Below, piece after piece: positions 48,458 to 59,918 of a DNA stretch of 64,000 nucleotides; positions within the stretch are counted from its first letter, which is position 1, and every line of letters starts with the position of its first letter. The position numbers and the translations under genes were made by a program. Below the pieces are notes generated by a model. The model did not search any database, was not told the DNA's origin, and saw only the letters and a program-made list of their open reading frames with translations. Origin of the DNA: Adiantum capillus-veneris (lineage: Eukaryota; Streptophyta; Polypodiopsida; Polypodiales; Pteridaceae); NCBI GenBank assembly GCA_014529385.2, contig CM043969.1, forward strand, positions 74,010,676 through 74,074,675, written 5' to 3'.

Positions 48458-49487
48458 CATGGCTGGGTAGTAGCATGAAATATAGCCTCACATTTTGCTC
48501 CCTCCCTCCCCTGTTTACTTGCGGCGCCCACACTCCAAACTCTCTCTTTTCCCCTCTCACCAAAACTGACGCCCCATGCAGATCAGGTTTGCTCTTTCTC
48601 TCTCTTCCTCTCCCTCTCTTTCTCTAGTCCACTGCCAGCCAAACGTGCTCTCTCTCTCTCTCTCTCGTTCGGCTCAACCACCCAACTCCATGCAGCCAAC
48701 TAATCACCCCCAGCCACTCAACCCACAACTATCATGCAACAGTATCTCTCTCCCTCGTTATCATGCAAACGTCAAACATTTTCTCTCTCCCCCTCTCGTC
48801 AGTTGACGGATTCCAACAATTGGCTGCGCACCACCCAGCCGCCATGAAGCTTTTCAAAACAGAAAAAGGGGCGGCCCACCTAGAGTTTCATCTGCGTGCC
48901 ACCCACCATTCGTTTTTTTTCTCTCTCTCGGCCAGCTACTACCACCGTCTGTGCATGGGCTGCCCTCAATCCACCCATTCCTCCCTCTCTCGCTCTCACC
49001 CTCTCCTCTCACTTAAACTCCAGCTGTGCAGCCGCTTATAGAGGGGCCACATGCAGGTTCCGCAAAGTAGGGATGACAGTCAGGAACACGACTGCAGACA
49101 AGCAAGGAGTTGTCACATGTGTGTAGGATTGCAGCGAGCAGAGGGGTGACCCGTGGTTGGCAAGGAGGAGGACAGATAAGACCCCCACTTAGCGACAAGC
49201 AGAGGGTCCGCCTGCTACGGGGAGAACTGGAGAACGTCATGCTGAGCAAGGCCATGTACGAGGAGAAGGGGATGATGATGAGAGTATGAAGGAGGGCGAT
49301 ACTATGAGGGTTGGAGGGTGTCAGGAGGAACCAGAGTTGCAAAGAAATGAGGGAACCTATAATGGGCAGTCAAAAGGGGGAGTCTGAGATGGCTGTGTAG
49401 GGCAACATGCTATGGAAGGCTGCAAGCTACAGGAAGCGACGAGGAGAAAGGGACTCACTTTCATGGGTTGCGTGCAGAGCGACCTTT

Positions 49488-49491
<4 letters not shown>

Positions 49492-49561
<70 letters not shown>
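49492..49561. repeat. (AT)n microsatellite
   Basis: A pure AT run of about 70 bases inside the LARD-like element. Frames through it (Ile-Tyr repeats) are not genes. Confidence 0.95.
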
Positions 49562-49564
<3 letters not shown>

Positions 49565-51140
49565 TTTTTTTAGAACAAGGCCGAGTGTAGATCATGGTGG
49601 GCATCCACAAGTCAACATAAAGAGTACATTTGGTCCAAGGCGGCATATCAAAATTTCGATCCGATGTCCAAAGTGGAAGATAGCCAACTGCATTATCTTG
49701 CTTGTGCTTATCTGTCACGGATTCCCTAGATCCTATGCCAAAGGAGGGTCGTTTTTTCATGGACTTTGTCATTGTACATCCCTATTTACAGATTTATACC
49801 CCCTGACTTATGTCCATCTTTCCTCTTGCTCTTGGGTCTAGTTGTTTGTCGTTGTAAGTGTGCGAGAGGGAGTGGTGCATGTTAGAGATTTTTAAAGGGA
49901 TCTATGTATTGGCCAATTTTGAGGTGCCATAAATGTGAAACTACAATGCAAAGGTTGTAGGTAAGGGTCAATATTGCTTTCTTCGTGATCAGGTATATGC
50001 AATTAGGATTGGTTGGATATGAGTTCACACAGTAGTCGTTTCCAAATTGTGTGTGTATACTCTTGCACTACTGTCGGACGATAGTTTGTGAACTCATTCG
50101 TGTCGTTATTATGTCCATCTACCGTTGATAATAAACAACGTCTTCACACTATTGGTGAGCATCACCGTTGCATCTATTGGCTGTTGTCCACATGCCGAGT
50201 CGCGTGAGGCGAGAGTTGGTGTATGCTTGTTGGCTTGCTGCTACCATACCTACTACTGACACTGAACTTGTTGAAATTGGTGTCGACCACATGCTATGAC
50301 AGTGCACCCCTCGATCTCACACTATGCAGATGCCTCACATTACTATTGTGAAAATAAGAAGCTTATTATTCTTTACACAAATTTTCCATTTTCATCTCGA
50401 CATCGCCAGCTCACGGCAAATGGTCATCTCTTTTGATTGATTCCTTTACCATAAAGTTAAGCCTTTGATACCCACAATTTTGCTCTCTGATAAATAGCTT
50501 GGGTAATTTTTCACACTACCACGTCATGAAATTTCTCTTCCCGTCATGATGATATCTGATGCACTGTACCCATCTATTTTTCTTTTAATTATTCACAAGT
50601 CATGTCTGCTCTCAACAGACATGTTTGTCTGTATCTATAATCCCTTTTAAATTGCAATGTATATAGCTTTAAGAAAGGCAAGTCCTCGATGTTCAATCAA
50701 ATCCAATGTTTAATATTGAATTTCTTATGCAACGATATCATTTTAGAGACTAAGTGACAATCCAGGTAGTGATTTCTTTCAATTATAGCCGAGCATTGCA
50801 ATGTTGATTTGATTTGTGAAAATAGCATTACTTGTTTTCAAGTGTGGTGCTAGCAAATGGTACGTACCGTACATCAACCTCACTCATGTTTCATATTTCG
50901 TTTACCTATATTAACTTATGAATTGTGAAATTTACATCACTTGCACTTACACTAAATGGCATTCCTTCTGTGACGATTTTTTTTTCACTGATCTATAAAA
51001 CTATTTACATCAGCTAAGGTGATTTGGAATGATGGCAATAATGTGTAAGTCCCTTTGCACTCGAATATACTCCAGTATTGTATCAAATAGGTGGCAAATA
51101 TTTTATTATGCGTTGTCTAGTCCATTGGTCACATGCACAC

Positions 51141-51371
51141 AGACTCGCCGATTTAGGCAGTGTGTAGATACTCATCTTGGTGCAGATCCACCGATTTAGG
51201 CAGCACATTGATAAATTGCAGATTCATGATTTTTAAAAAATATCAAATGCAGATTCGCCGATTTAGGCAGAATTAGTGCAGATTTGCCGATTTAGGCAGC
51301 ACGTCTTATTAGTGCAGATTCGTCGATTTAGGAAGCACGTATTATTGGTGTAGATTCGTCGATTTAGGCAA
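51141..51371. repeat. Six dispersed copies of GCCGATTTAGGCAG
   Basis: The motif, usually preceded by GCAGATTC, occurs near 51146, 51190, 51256, 51286, 51321 and 51357 with single-base changes and irregular spacing of 30-65 bases. It lies in the 3' part of the LARD-like interior, about 450 bases before the right LTR. Confidence 0.85.
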
Positions 51372-51809
51372 CACCAATTATGAAATCATGCTGCAGTGGC
51401 TGGCCACCACTGTAACTGGTATGATTTTGTTACCCGGGTACATAATGAAAGTGATTTGGATTTGGACTTATGCTGTGGAATTGGAATTGGATTGGGATTT
51501 GGTATCTGGTGATTATTATGGAAGTGTTTATGTGATGAGACTTGACATTATGAGATCGATGATGAGTGTGACCAATGATATCCTGATTCATCAGGGTATG
51601 ACATATACTGCTTATTCTAGTGGTATGGGACACTAGAATAGGTAGTATATGGATGACGGCAGGCATAAGCTAATATTATTTAGTCTCATAAATTTTTCTT
51701 TTATTATGTGATGTTTTTGACACAACATACTAATCACTGTTTTTGACAAGTATTGTTTGCAGATTTTTATATTCGCAACTGAGGACAGTTGATTTCCAAC
51801 GGAGAGGTA

Positions 51810-52296
51810 TGTTATAGAAATGATATTTTATGATTTATTACAGTTGACAGGTGGAAAATACTAGACCCAGCTTGGCCTATGCAAATGTATTTGTATATCA
51901 TGTACATTTTATTATTCAAGTGCTCTTTTATGAGCTTTGGCCAATTATGACCGGCCGGCCAGTTTGTAACCAATTTGACCATTCAAGAAATCTATAAAAC
52001 AAATACGTGCAAGAGGGAAATGGTCACTCTTGCACGGGGGGAGATTGCACCCAGTGTTTGTGTCTTTATTCTCCCTTCTCCTCTCTTCTCTCTCGCCGTG
52101 CCAGCGTAGCACTCCGCTCTCGGAGGTGCGCTTGCACGTTCTCCCTCGCTCTATTCTATTTTCTATCTCTCTATGTTCGTGTTGAGATCGATCATGTGCG
52201 TATGCGACGATTCAGGTATGTTGATCTATTGTTTTTATGGTATGTATTGTGCTATTATGAGTACTTTGCAGGGTAGCCACGCTCCCGTTTGTAGCA
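51810..52296 (+). repeat. 3' LTR of the LARD-like element
   Basis: Same length and ends as 46979-47465. The TATA box is at 51993-51999. It is followed by TAGAG at 52297-52301. Confidence 0.95.
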
Positions 52297-53913
52297 TAGA
52301 GACTATGCAGATAAGGGTGGGAAAAGGAAAGTTCAAAACCAGCTTCTTAGTGTTGGATGTGCAAGGCGCATATGGGATGCTATTGGGATGCCCATGGTTG
52401 TGAACGGCATAGGTTGTTCACGACTATGCCAATTAGACTCTGACAATACACGGCCCCAATAGAAGAATTCAAATCCAGACAAACAACATTAGAAGCTAGA
52501 ATAAGGCACTGCGACCAGAAGAGCTTTGCCAGAAGTATGGGATAAAGAATATTGAAAGGATGCTCGCAACAATGAATATTTTTCATTGGTCGAGATAGAC
52601 CTAAATGCAGTATTATTTGACAAAGATTAGGCTGAAAAGCAAAGGAAGCAATTTCTAGATCAGTTCACTGAACTGAATTTTGGAGAACGACCAGTTCAGC
52701 TAACTAGACGGCCAGAGAAACCAGTTGACTCTATAGAAGATTTATCAGATTCTAGTACGCCAACAACCTCTGGACAAGTACACTCTGAAGAAGTTACTTA
52801 AGTTCAGAACTAAGAGGTCCATCTTGGGATTATGTTGAGGAGTCAACCAAAAGGAAGGGAGGTAGGCCTAACTGGTTTCTTCCAGATGATCAGGAAATTG
52901 AAGAATGGAACCTAAGTTCTGAGGAAAGTCCTAGATTGATCAAAGTAAACAAGCATATGAACCTAGGAATGAAAGAAAAAGCCCAATTCATGTTCTAGGA
53001 GTACAAAGACGTATTCTCATGGGAGCATAATGATATAAAAGGAGTAGATCTAGAGGTTTGTCAACACAGGATACCTCTGAAGCCGGATGCCAGACAAGTA
53101 CGACTGCAATGATACAAAATGAATTTAGTTTATGCTAAGAAGGTCAAAGAAGAAATCGATAACCTTCTGAAGGCTGGATTTATCATTGAAGTCGCCAGCA
53201 GTGGCTATTTCCTATTGTGGTAGTGCCCAAGAAGAATGGAAAGCTCAGAGTTAGTGTGTATTACCAAAAGTTGAATGCTCAAACCATCAAGGATACTTTT
53301 CCATTACCTTTTATGGATATGCTTCTCAATGAGATTGCAGGCCATGAGATTTATAGCTTTATGGATGGCTATAGTGGTCATAATCAGCTACAGATTGCTC
53401 CTGAAGACCGGAGTAAAACTAATTTTATTACTGAATGGGGTGCATTCATGTGTCTGGTTATGCCATTTGGTCTTTGCAATGCTCCAACGACCTTCCAAAG
53501 ATGTATGATGGAGATACTCAATGAATCCCTGCACCGATTTCTCGCCATATTTATGAATGACTTCACTATATACTCAGCCGAGGAGAAGCATTTTCTCTTT
53601 TTGGAAATGGTTTTTCAACACTATAAGGAGAAGAGGATATGTTTGAACCCATTCAAATTTGTTTTCCTGGTCTACAAGGGACAACTACTGGGACATTTAG
53701 TGTCAAGGAATGACATAGAGTTGGCTAAGATAAGATCCAGTGCATCCAACAGGCCAAGGCACCCCGCACAACATCAAAGCTAAGTTCATTCTTGGGATGT
53801 ATCAATTTTTATAGAAATTTATTCATATGTTTGCTTCCAAGGCATTACCATTGTATGAGCTCACAAAGAAAACCAGCAAGTTCATTTCGACTGCTGAATG
53901 TGAGGAGAGTTTT
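52297..53913 (+). mobile_element. Decayed Ty3/gypsy element, right part (protease to reverse transcriptase)
   Basis: The protease region resumes (KFKTSFLVLDVQGAYGMLLG, about 52325-52385). After a Glu-rich spacer, reverse transcriptase follows at about 53100-53790 (VVPKKNGKLRVSVYYQKLNA, SFMDGYSGHNQLQIAPEDR, LVMPFGLCNAPTTFQRCM). A short stretch past RT reaches 53913. There an LTR of family F begins and the relic is not seen again in the window. Several breaks; old. Confidence 0.8.
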
Positions 53914-53970
53914 TGTAAGGTCTCTACTTTCAAATTTCACACAAGTTCTATTACGTATTTTAATTTTTTG
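53914..53970 (+). repeat. Family F LTR, 5' terminal fragment in plus orientation
   Basis: It begins TGTAAGGTCTCTACTTTC, as do the F LTRs at 59948 and 62722. After 57 bases it meets an F LTR end in the opposite orientation. It directly abuts the older gypsy relic. Confidence 0.85.
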
Positions 53971-55174
53971 TGTGAGGTCCCTGCCCCTTGTCGAGAGGAG
54001 CGGAGTACCTTTGATAGGTCTCCAATCCTGATAAGGAAAAACCAACGGACATTGCCTTAGCTACTACGTAGCCACGGGCATGAACCATTAGTGAAGGATT
54101 GGTCCTATCTCGCTATGGCAGAGCGTGACCACCATAACCCTATCTAAAAACTATCTATAATAACTTATACCTAAAAGTATAAATCTTAGAGTGACCAACC
54201 TGTGCGCTTTTTTCTCTATGTTTCAGAAGCACAACCGCCAAGGTTTGTCTCTTTTAAGATTTATGACTAAAAAAAAATTCTAGCGTTGGAAAGTTACCCG
54301 ACTCATCGGGTCCACCCGTCCATAGAATGATACCATTGGGGTATCATTCTCCCACTTTCCACACCACACTCACCCTTCTTTTGTTATCTAATTACTACCA
54401 CACTGTTTAAACATACATGTTCCTTTACTTTATTTATGATACTGGTTCGTTAAAACAACCCTTCAAACAGTATTACAAACAATAGTCAAACAAGAAGTCA
54501 TCCAATTTTAAACCAACAACCCTTGGATTAGGTTCACTCAAGAATCTCTACTGACGCTATTATGTCCGATTGATATATACATTATTTATAAAAACCCTTG
54601 TCCTCATGAGCGTCCCATACCGCTCGACAGGTATTTGTTGTGCTAATCTGGACGTACTCCCGTCACAGCAACAACGGTGCCAATCTGGGCGTCATCCTCA
54701 CGCCACGGCAAAACAAAACCGCAGTATCCAGCTGGGCTAATCTGGATGTACTCCCACCACAGCATCAGCGGTGCCATCCTGGGCGTCATCTCACGCCTCG
54801 GCAACTGCCACATAATACCAGCGCTAATAAGTAGAGAGACTTGCGAGAAACCATACCGAAGGTTTTGGACAAACATTCTTTCCTATAGCAACCAGTTTAA
54901 CCAGACAATCTTTCCTACTTGTCAAACATATGACGAGTTTCTTGGGGTTAAGCCCCGTGGTTTCGGTCCGTGTTTTCTTTTCATAAGGTAAATAATATAT
55001 TCCTATGGTCTCGCATATGTAATGATGCATAACTTGAAACTGTAATACTAACCTGTACCATAGCTCCGATTGGTCCGATTGGTGGAGACATAGCATTTTC
55101 CGCAGGGATTCCACCGTTACTTGTACCAGCTTCATGATCATTAGCGCCTTGTGTTCGAGCACGCTTTGGAGCCA
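53971..55174 (-). repeat. Family F LTR, 3' part in minus orientation (1204 bp)
   Basis: In minus reading it corresponds to 61515-62718 of the complete LTR and has exactly the same length. It ends CCTCACA at 53971. Its inner end joins a gag region at 55175. Divergence from the other copies is low, a few percent by eye. Confidence 0.85.
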
Positions 55175-55711
55175 CTCTTTAGCTAAGGGTTTAGCTCTGA
55201 AAAGAGCATCTTGCAAATTTACAGGCCTCATGGCTTCTAGACGAGTATTTAAAGGAGAATTTAGCCCTTGGCAGAAATGGGCTACTTGTTGATCTGCGGT
55301 CATTGGCGGAGCATAGCGCCTAAGAGTTACAAATTTGGAGTAGTATTCTTCCACTGTAAGATGAAACTGACGTAAGTTGAAGAATTCATTCATCTTAAGG
55401 GACTCGTGTGCAGGTGGAAGATAACGTCCTTTGACAGCATACTTAATATCTTCCCCAGTTTGAGTGTTTTGAGCTACTTGGTTATCTTTGCAGTGTTGTT
55501 TCCACCAAAGCTTGGCATCCCCCATGAGACGAAACATAGCCAACATTGCCTAGTTATCGGGAGTAGTACCAGCAGCAGAAAAATAATCCTCCATCTCTTC
55601 GAGCCACACTTCAGCATCGCGCTCAAATAGGGATCCTTCCCCTTTGAAAGAGGGAAGTTTAGCTTGCTTGAGAAGTAGCTTTTTCTCTTGAAGAGATGTG
55701 TACATCGCACT
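55175..55711 (-). pseudogene. gag region of a family F gypsy element
   Basis: Minus-strand gag core: KLPSFKGEG and WLEEMEDYFSAAG, then LMGDAKLWWKQHC, YFLP-type and QFHLTVEEYYSKFVTLRRYA stretches typical of Ty3/gypsy retrotransposon gag (AHFCQGLNSPLNTRLEAMRP). Upstream on the same strand, at 55712-55725, the sequence ATATTGCACAG looks like a splice acceptor immediately before this region. It is broken. Confidence 0.75.
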
Positions 55712-55887
55712 CTGTGCAATATAGATTAAGTGAAACTTTATTGGATACTCTAATTTTAATCCACTTTAAGGCAAGACTCAATCAGACAATAATACAAACA
55801 AAAGATAATATTAATCCAAACTTTATTTATACACATATTATTTGCTACCAAGGTTGGTAGTCTTTAGGTACAAGGATTGTAATGTCT

Positions 55888-56280
55888 CTATATTTTGAGT
55901 TTAGTGAGTACAAAAGGATAGGCTAAAGGATCAAAATAATAAGTTTTTTTTGACCCCTGAAAGCTATGAGATACACATATGGGTCGAATCCTACCACCAT
56001 GGATAACTTTTGTAACTTGGATATAGACCCATTGAGTCTGAGATATCTTTTCTCCTCCCAAGTTAATGGTAGGAGCCGGATTCTTAGTACCAATGAAAAG
56101 ATTAACTTCGATGACTTTTAACTCCTCTACCCAACGAAGTTTCTTGAGATTGGTATCCATGCACCATATCTTGTCAGCATCGATGGTATAGATTCCTCGA
56201 GATGGACTCCAGTTGATGCCCCATTCTCTATGCACCCTTGGAATAGGTGGTGCAAACACCCTATCCAAAATCATCATCAC
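55888..56280 (-). CDS. Unidentified frame in the family F leader (130 aa)
   Basis: This frame lies on the gag strand between the primer-binding site at 56509-56520 and the gag region. It starts MMMILDRVFAPPIPRVHREW and ends LAYPFVLTKLKI. Composition is protein-like and rich in Trp, Tyr and Ile (WGINWSPSRGIYTIDADKIW, GGRIRPICVSHSFQG). I see no zinc, protease or membrane motif and recognise no family. It may be an accessory frame of the element, captured host sequence, or a chance frame in the leader. Confidence 0.35.
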   Translation of the reverse strand: MMMILDRVFAPPIPRVHREWGINWSPSRGIYTIDADKIWCMDTNLKKLRWVEELKVIEVNLFIGTKNPAPTINLGGEKISQTQWVYIQVTKVIHGGRIRPICVSHSFQGSKKTYYFDPLAYPFVLTKLKI

Positions 56281-56508
56281 CTTTTTTGAAATTGATAATT
56301 TGGTGATTGGTATGCATTTTCAAACATGATGGTGAACACCTAGAATTTCTGGTAGGCTGAATGAACATTTTCCTGTACCAGGAAAGTTTAGTCTTCAATA
56401 CCATATAAAATCTCAAAACAATTTTTCTAGGTTCTTCTATTATTTCAAACATTCGCATCCTTCAATATCCAAACATCAATCTAAAAATCTCCCCAAGCTT
56501 TAACGTAG

Positions 56509-56520
56509 GCTCTGATACCA
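56509..56520 (-). other. Primer-binding site of a family F element
   Basis: The minus strand reads TGGTATCAGAGC followed by C, matching initiator tRNA-Met. One base (C in the minus sense, position 56521) separates it from the LTR end CCTCACA. Confidence 0.9.
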
Positions 56521-56521
56521 G

Positions 56522-58468
56522 TGTGAGGTCCCTTCCCCTTGTCGAGAGGAGTGGAGTACCTTTGATAGGTCTCCAATCCTGATAAGGAAAAACCAACGGA
56601 CATTGCCTTAGCTACTACGTAGCCACGGGCATGAACCAATAGTGAAGGATTGGTCCTATCTCGCTATGGCGGAGCGTGACCACCATAACCCTATCTAAAA
56701 ACTATCTATAATCAATTATACCTAACAGTATAAATCTTAGAGTGACCAACCTGTGCGCTTTTTTCTCTATGTTTCAGAAGCACAGCCGCCACGGTTTGTC
56801 TCTTATAAGATTTATGACTAAAAAAAAAATTCTAGCGTTGGAAAGTTATCCAACTCATCGGGTCCACCCGTCCATAGAATGATACCGTCGGGGTATCATT
56901 CTCCCACTTTTCACACCACACTCACCCTTCTTTTGTTATCTAATTACTACCACACTATTTAAACATACATGTTCCTTTACTTTATTTAAGATACTGGTTC
57001 ATTAAAACAGTCCTTCAAACAGTATTACAAACAATTGTCAAACAAGAAGTCGTCCAATTTTAAACCAACAACCCTTGGATTAGGTTCACTCAAGAATCTC
57101 TACTGACGCTATTATGTCCGATCGGTATATACATTATTTATAAAAACCCTTGTCCTCATGAGCGTCCCATACCGCTCGACAAGTATTCGTTGTGCTAATC
57201 TGGACGTACTCCTGTCACAGCAACAACGGTGCCAATCTGGTCGTCATCCTCACGCCACGGCAAAACAAATCCGCAGTATCCAGCTAGGCTAATCTGGGTG
57301 TACTCCCACCACAGCATCAGCGGTGCCATCCTGGGCATCATCTCACGCCTCGACAACTACCACATAATACCAGCGCTAATAAGTAGAGAGACTTGAGAGT
57401 AACCATACCGAGGGTTTTAGACAAACATTCTTTCCTATAGCAACCAGTTTAACCAAACAATCTTTCCTACTTGTCAAACATATGACGAGTTTCTTGGGGT
57501 TAAGCCTCGTGGTTTCGGTCCGTGTTTTCTTTTCATAAGGTAAATAATATATTCCTATGGTCTCGCATATGCAATGATGCATAACTTGAAACTGCAATAC
57601 TAACTTGTACCATAGCTCCGATTGGTCTGATTGGTGGAGACATAGCATTTTCCGCAGGGATTCCACCGTTACTTGTACCAGCTTCATGATCATTAGTGCC
57701 TTGGGTTCGAGCACGCTTTGGAGCCATTTTTTTTGTACTTATTAGTCCACTAGAGTTTTTGCTCTCTTAGTGGTTTGTGGACGCCTTCTCTCTAAGAGAA
57801 GTGACAACACTTCGTGAGCGCTATAGAGGCAATCTCTATGTCTAAAGTGTGAGCATGGATGCTCTATTTATAGCAGAAAAGAAAACGTCCAACTTTCTTT
57901 TTTTTCCCAAAAAAAATAATTTTTTATTTTATTTTATTTTTTCTCCCCAAAAATCATACCCGCGTTTTTGGTATCCTTGTGGTACTCATGAGCTTGACCA
58001 CTTTGTCATTATCATCAAAAGATAAGGCCACACAAGCCCCCGCTCATTAAGATTAATTAAGAGTAGCCTCTCCTTTTTCATGTGACAGTGTGTCCCACTT
58101 TGTCCCCTCCTATGTGATCCATGTGTCTTCATTTGTCATCCCTGTGTATTCTTTTGTCTTTATAATTATTTTATTTATTTCCTTAATGATAATTTACTTT
58201 ACATTTTTAAGTAAAACTTTACAGTCTTATATTAACTTTACAGTAGTAAAAGAAAATTCTACAATCAGTAAATAAGTCTTGCAATAAGTTAGTTAGTGAT
58301 TCATATAGCTAAACATGTCAGAATTTTGTAGCGTAAATTTTAATTTCTAGGTTTTCTCAACCTACGATTCATAATTTGAACTCGAATATCTTAAATAAGG
58401 AGTGATGGTTCAAAAAAATACAAATGCGTAATAGAACTTGTGTGCAATTTGAAAGTAAAGACCTTACA
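56522..58468 (-). repeat. Family F LTR lacking the 823-bp segment (1947 bp)
   Basis: In minus reading it starts TGTAAGGTC at 58468 and ends CCTCACA at 56522. It aligns with 59948-62718 throughout except that the 823-bp GT...AG segment is exactly missing. Across the gap it reads AATAAG then TACAAAA near 57730-57745. A TATA box in the minus sense lies at 57865-57872. It has a primer-binding site on one side and a polypurine tract (GTTGGGGAG) on the other, so element sequence flanks both ends. Confidence 0.9.
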
Positions 58469-58494
58469 ATCTCCCCAACATAGAATTTGAGATG
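58469..58494 (-). other. Polypurine tract and 3' internal end, minus orientation
   Basis: In the minus sense it reads CATCTCAAATTCT, then GTTGGGGAGAT, directly before the LTR. The same sequence occurs in plus orientation at 59920-59947. The plus-strand pol region begins immediately beside it. Confidence 0.8.
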
Positions 58495-59918
58495 CTGCTG
58501 TCAGAGATACAGATTACGAGATGCTTGCTAGTATCCTACGTGAAGAGAGGGTATCATCAAATCAGCCTAAACCTCTACATTACTCCTTAGAAGATGGGAA
58601 AAGTTACTATAGGAATCGATTATGCATACCTAAGGATTCTACCCTAAGGAATGCTATCCTATATGAAGCACATGATGGCCCAACTTCAGGACATCCAGGT
58701 TATGACAAAACCATCAATGCAATTCGCAGAAGTTACTATTGGCAAGGTATGAAGGGTGATGTCCTTCGCTATGTCAAGCAGTGTTTGTCTTGTCAAAGGA
58801 TTAAGGCAGAGAGACTAAAGATGCCAGGTAAATTACATCCTTTAGATATTCCCCAAATGAAATGGGAATGTATTAGCATGGACTTTATCACCGGGTTTCC
58901 TTCTGTCCAAGCTGGATATGATTCAATCATGGTCATAGTCGACTTGCTTACTAAAGTGGCTCACTTAATCCCAGTCAAGACAACCTTTACAGCTTCAGAT
59001 ATTGCTCGTCTGTTTGTGAAGGAGGTTTTCAGAATTCATGGTTTACCCAAGAGGATTGTTAGCGATCGTGATGCCAAGTTTACTTCAAAGTTTTGGGTAT
59101 CATTGTTTCAAGCTATTTGAACCCAGTTATGTTTTAGTACTGCTTATCATCCTCAAACTGATGGCCAAACTGAAAGAGTTAATCAAGTAATTGAAGACAT
59201 CCTCAGAGCCTACTGCAATAGAGAACCTCGCAAGTGGATTCAATACCTACCCTTGGTAGAGTATGCATACAATTCCTCTACTCATAGAAGTATTGGAATG
59301 ACACCTTTTAATGCTCTTTATGGTCCAGAATGTTTATCACCTCTTAACTTTTCTCACCCCACTATAAGCGCAGAAGCCTCAAAGAAAATGCTTGAAGAAA
59401 TGGAAGCTCAAACCAAAGCTATTCGAAGGGATATTCAAGCGGCTCAAGATCGACAAAAGAAGTACGCCGACTTAAAAAGATCTGATCGAATTTTCAAAGA
59501 AGGTGACAAAGTTTTCTTACGAGTAAAGCCCAAAAAGAGCAATCTGTCTCTCGGAAGGTTTAAGAAGCTTAGCTACCGATATTGTGGACATTACGAAATA
59601 ATCAAGGTTGTATGTGATCAAGCTTATAGACTAAAACTCCCTTCTCATTTCAAAGTGCATGGTGTATTTCATGTAAGTCTGTTAAAACCTTATGTATATA
59701 ACCCTGACCATGTCCTTGATGATGAGCAAATCATTTTACCTGCTCAAGATGTTCTACAACTCCAACCTGATACTATCCTAGAAACTCGAGAGAGAAAGCT
59801 TAGGAATAGATCCATCAAAGAAAATCTTATCTTATGGAAGGATTTCCCTATAGAAGATGCTACTTGGGAAGATGAGACATCCCTTCTTAAGGATTACCCT
59901 TCACTGTTCTTGAGATGA
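58495..59918 (+). pseudogene. Integrase and chromodomain region of a family F gypsy element
   Basis: The integrase zinc domain lies at about 58660-58810 (HPGYDKTINAIRRSYYWQG, CLSCQRIK). The catalytic core follows at about 58860-59270 (MDFITGFPSVQAGYDSIMVI, VSDRDAKFTSKFW). The C-terminal module comes next (GDKVFLRVKPKK, FHVSLLKPY) and then a chromodomain (ENLILWKDFPIEDATWEDE). The stretch starts inside pol, between RNase H and integrase, and ends just before the polypurine tract of the 3' LTR. About one break. Confidence 0.9.

Larger units (their letters stand above)
46979..52296 (+). mobile_element. Non-coding LTR element, LARD-like (5318 bp)
   Basis: It has two 487-bp LTRs of equal length differing by about nine substitutions, a TAGAG target duplication, an initiator-Met primer-binding site and a purine run (ACGGAGAGG) just before the right LTR. 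The 4344-bp interior holds no gag, protease, reverse transcriptase, RNase H or integrase motif that I can find in any frame. That combination fits a large retrotransposon derivative, mobilised by proteins from another element. An alternative is an autonomous element whose interior was replaced. Confidence 0.9.

Noticed and set aside
48180-49126. Several open frames in the CT-rich part of the LARD-like element
   Set aside because: They encode Ser-Leu or Arg-Glu runs from the CT microsatellite and pyrimidine-rich DNA and carry no motif.
49407-49841. Frames through the AT microsatellite
   Set aside because: Their length comes from Ile-Tyr repeats of the (AT)n run.
51141-51371. CRISPR-like reading of the repeated GCCGATTTAGGCAG motif
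   Set aside because: Repeats are too short, spacers irregular and the context is an LTR element in a plant genome.
51388-51666. Overlapping plus and minus frames near the end of the LARD-like element
   Set aside because: They are short, overlap antisense and show no known motif. They do not overturn the non-coding call for the interior.
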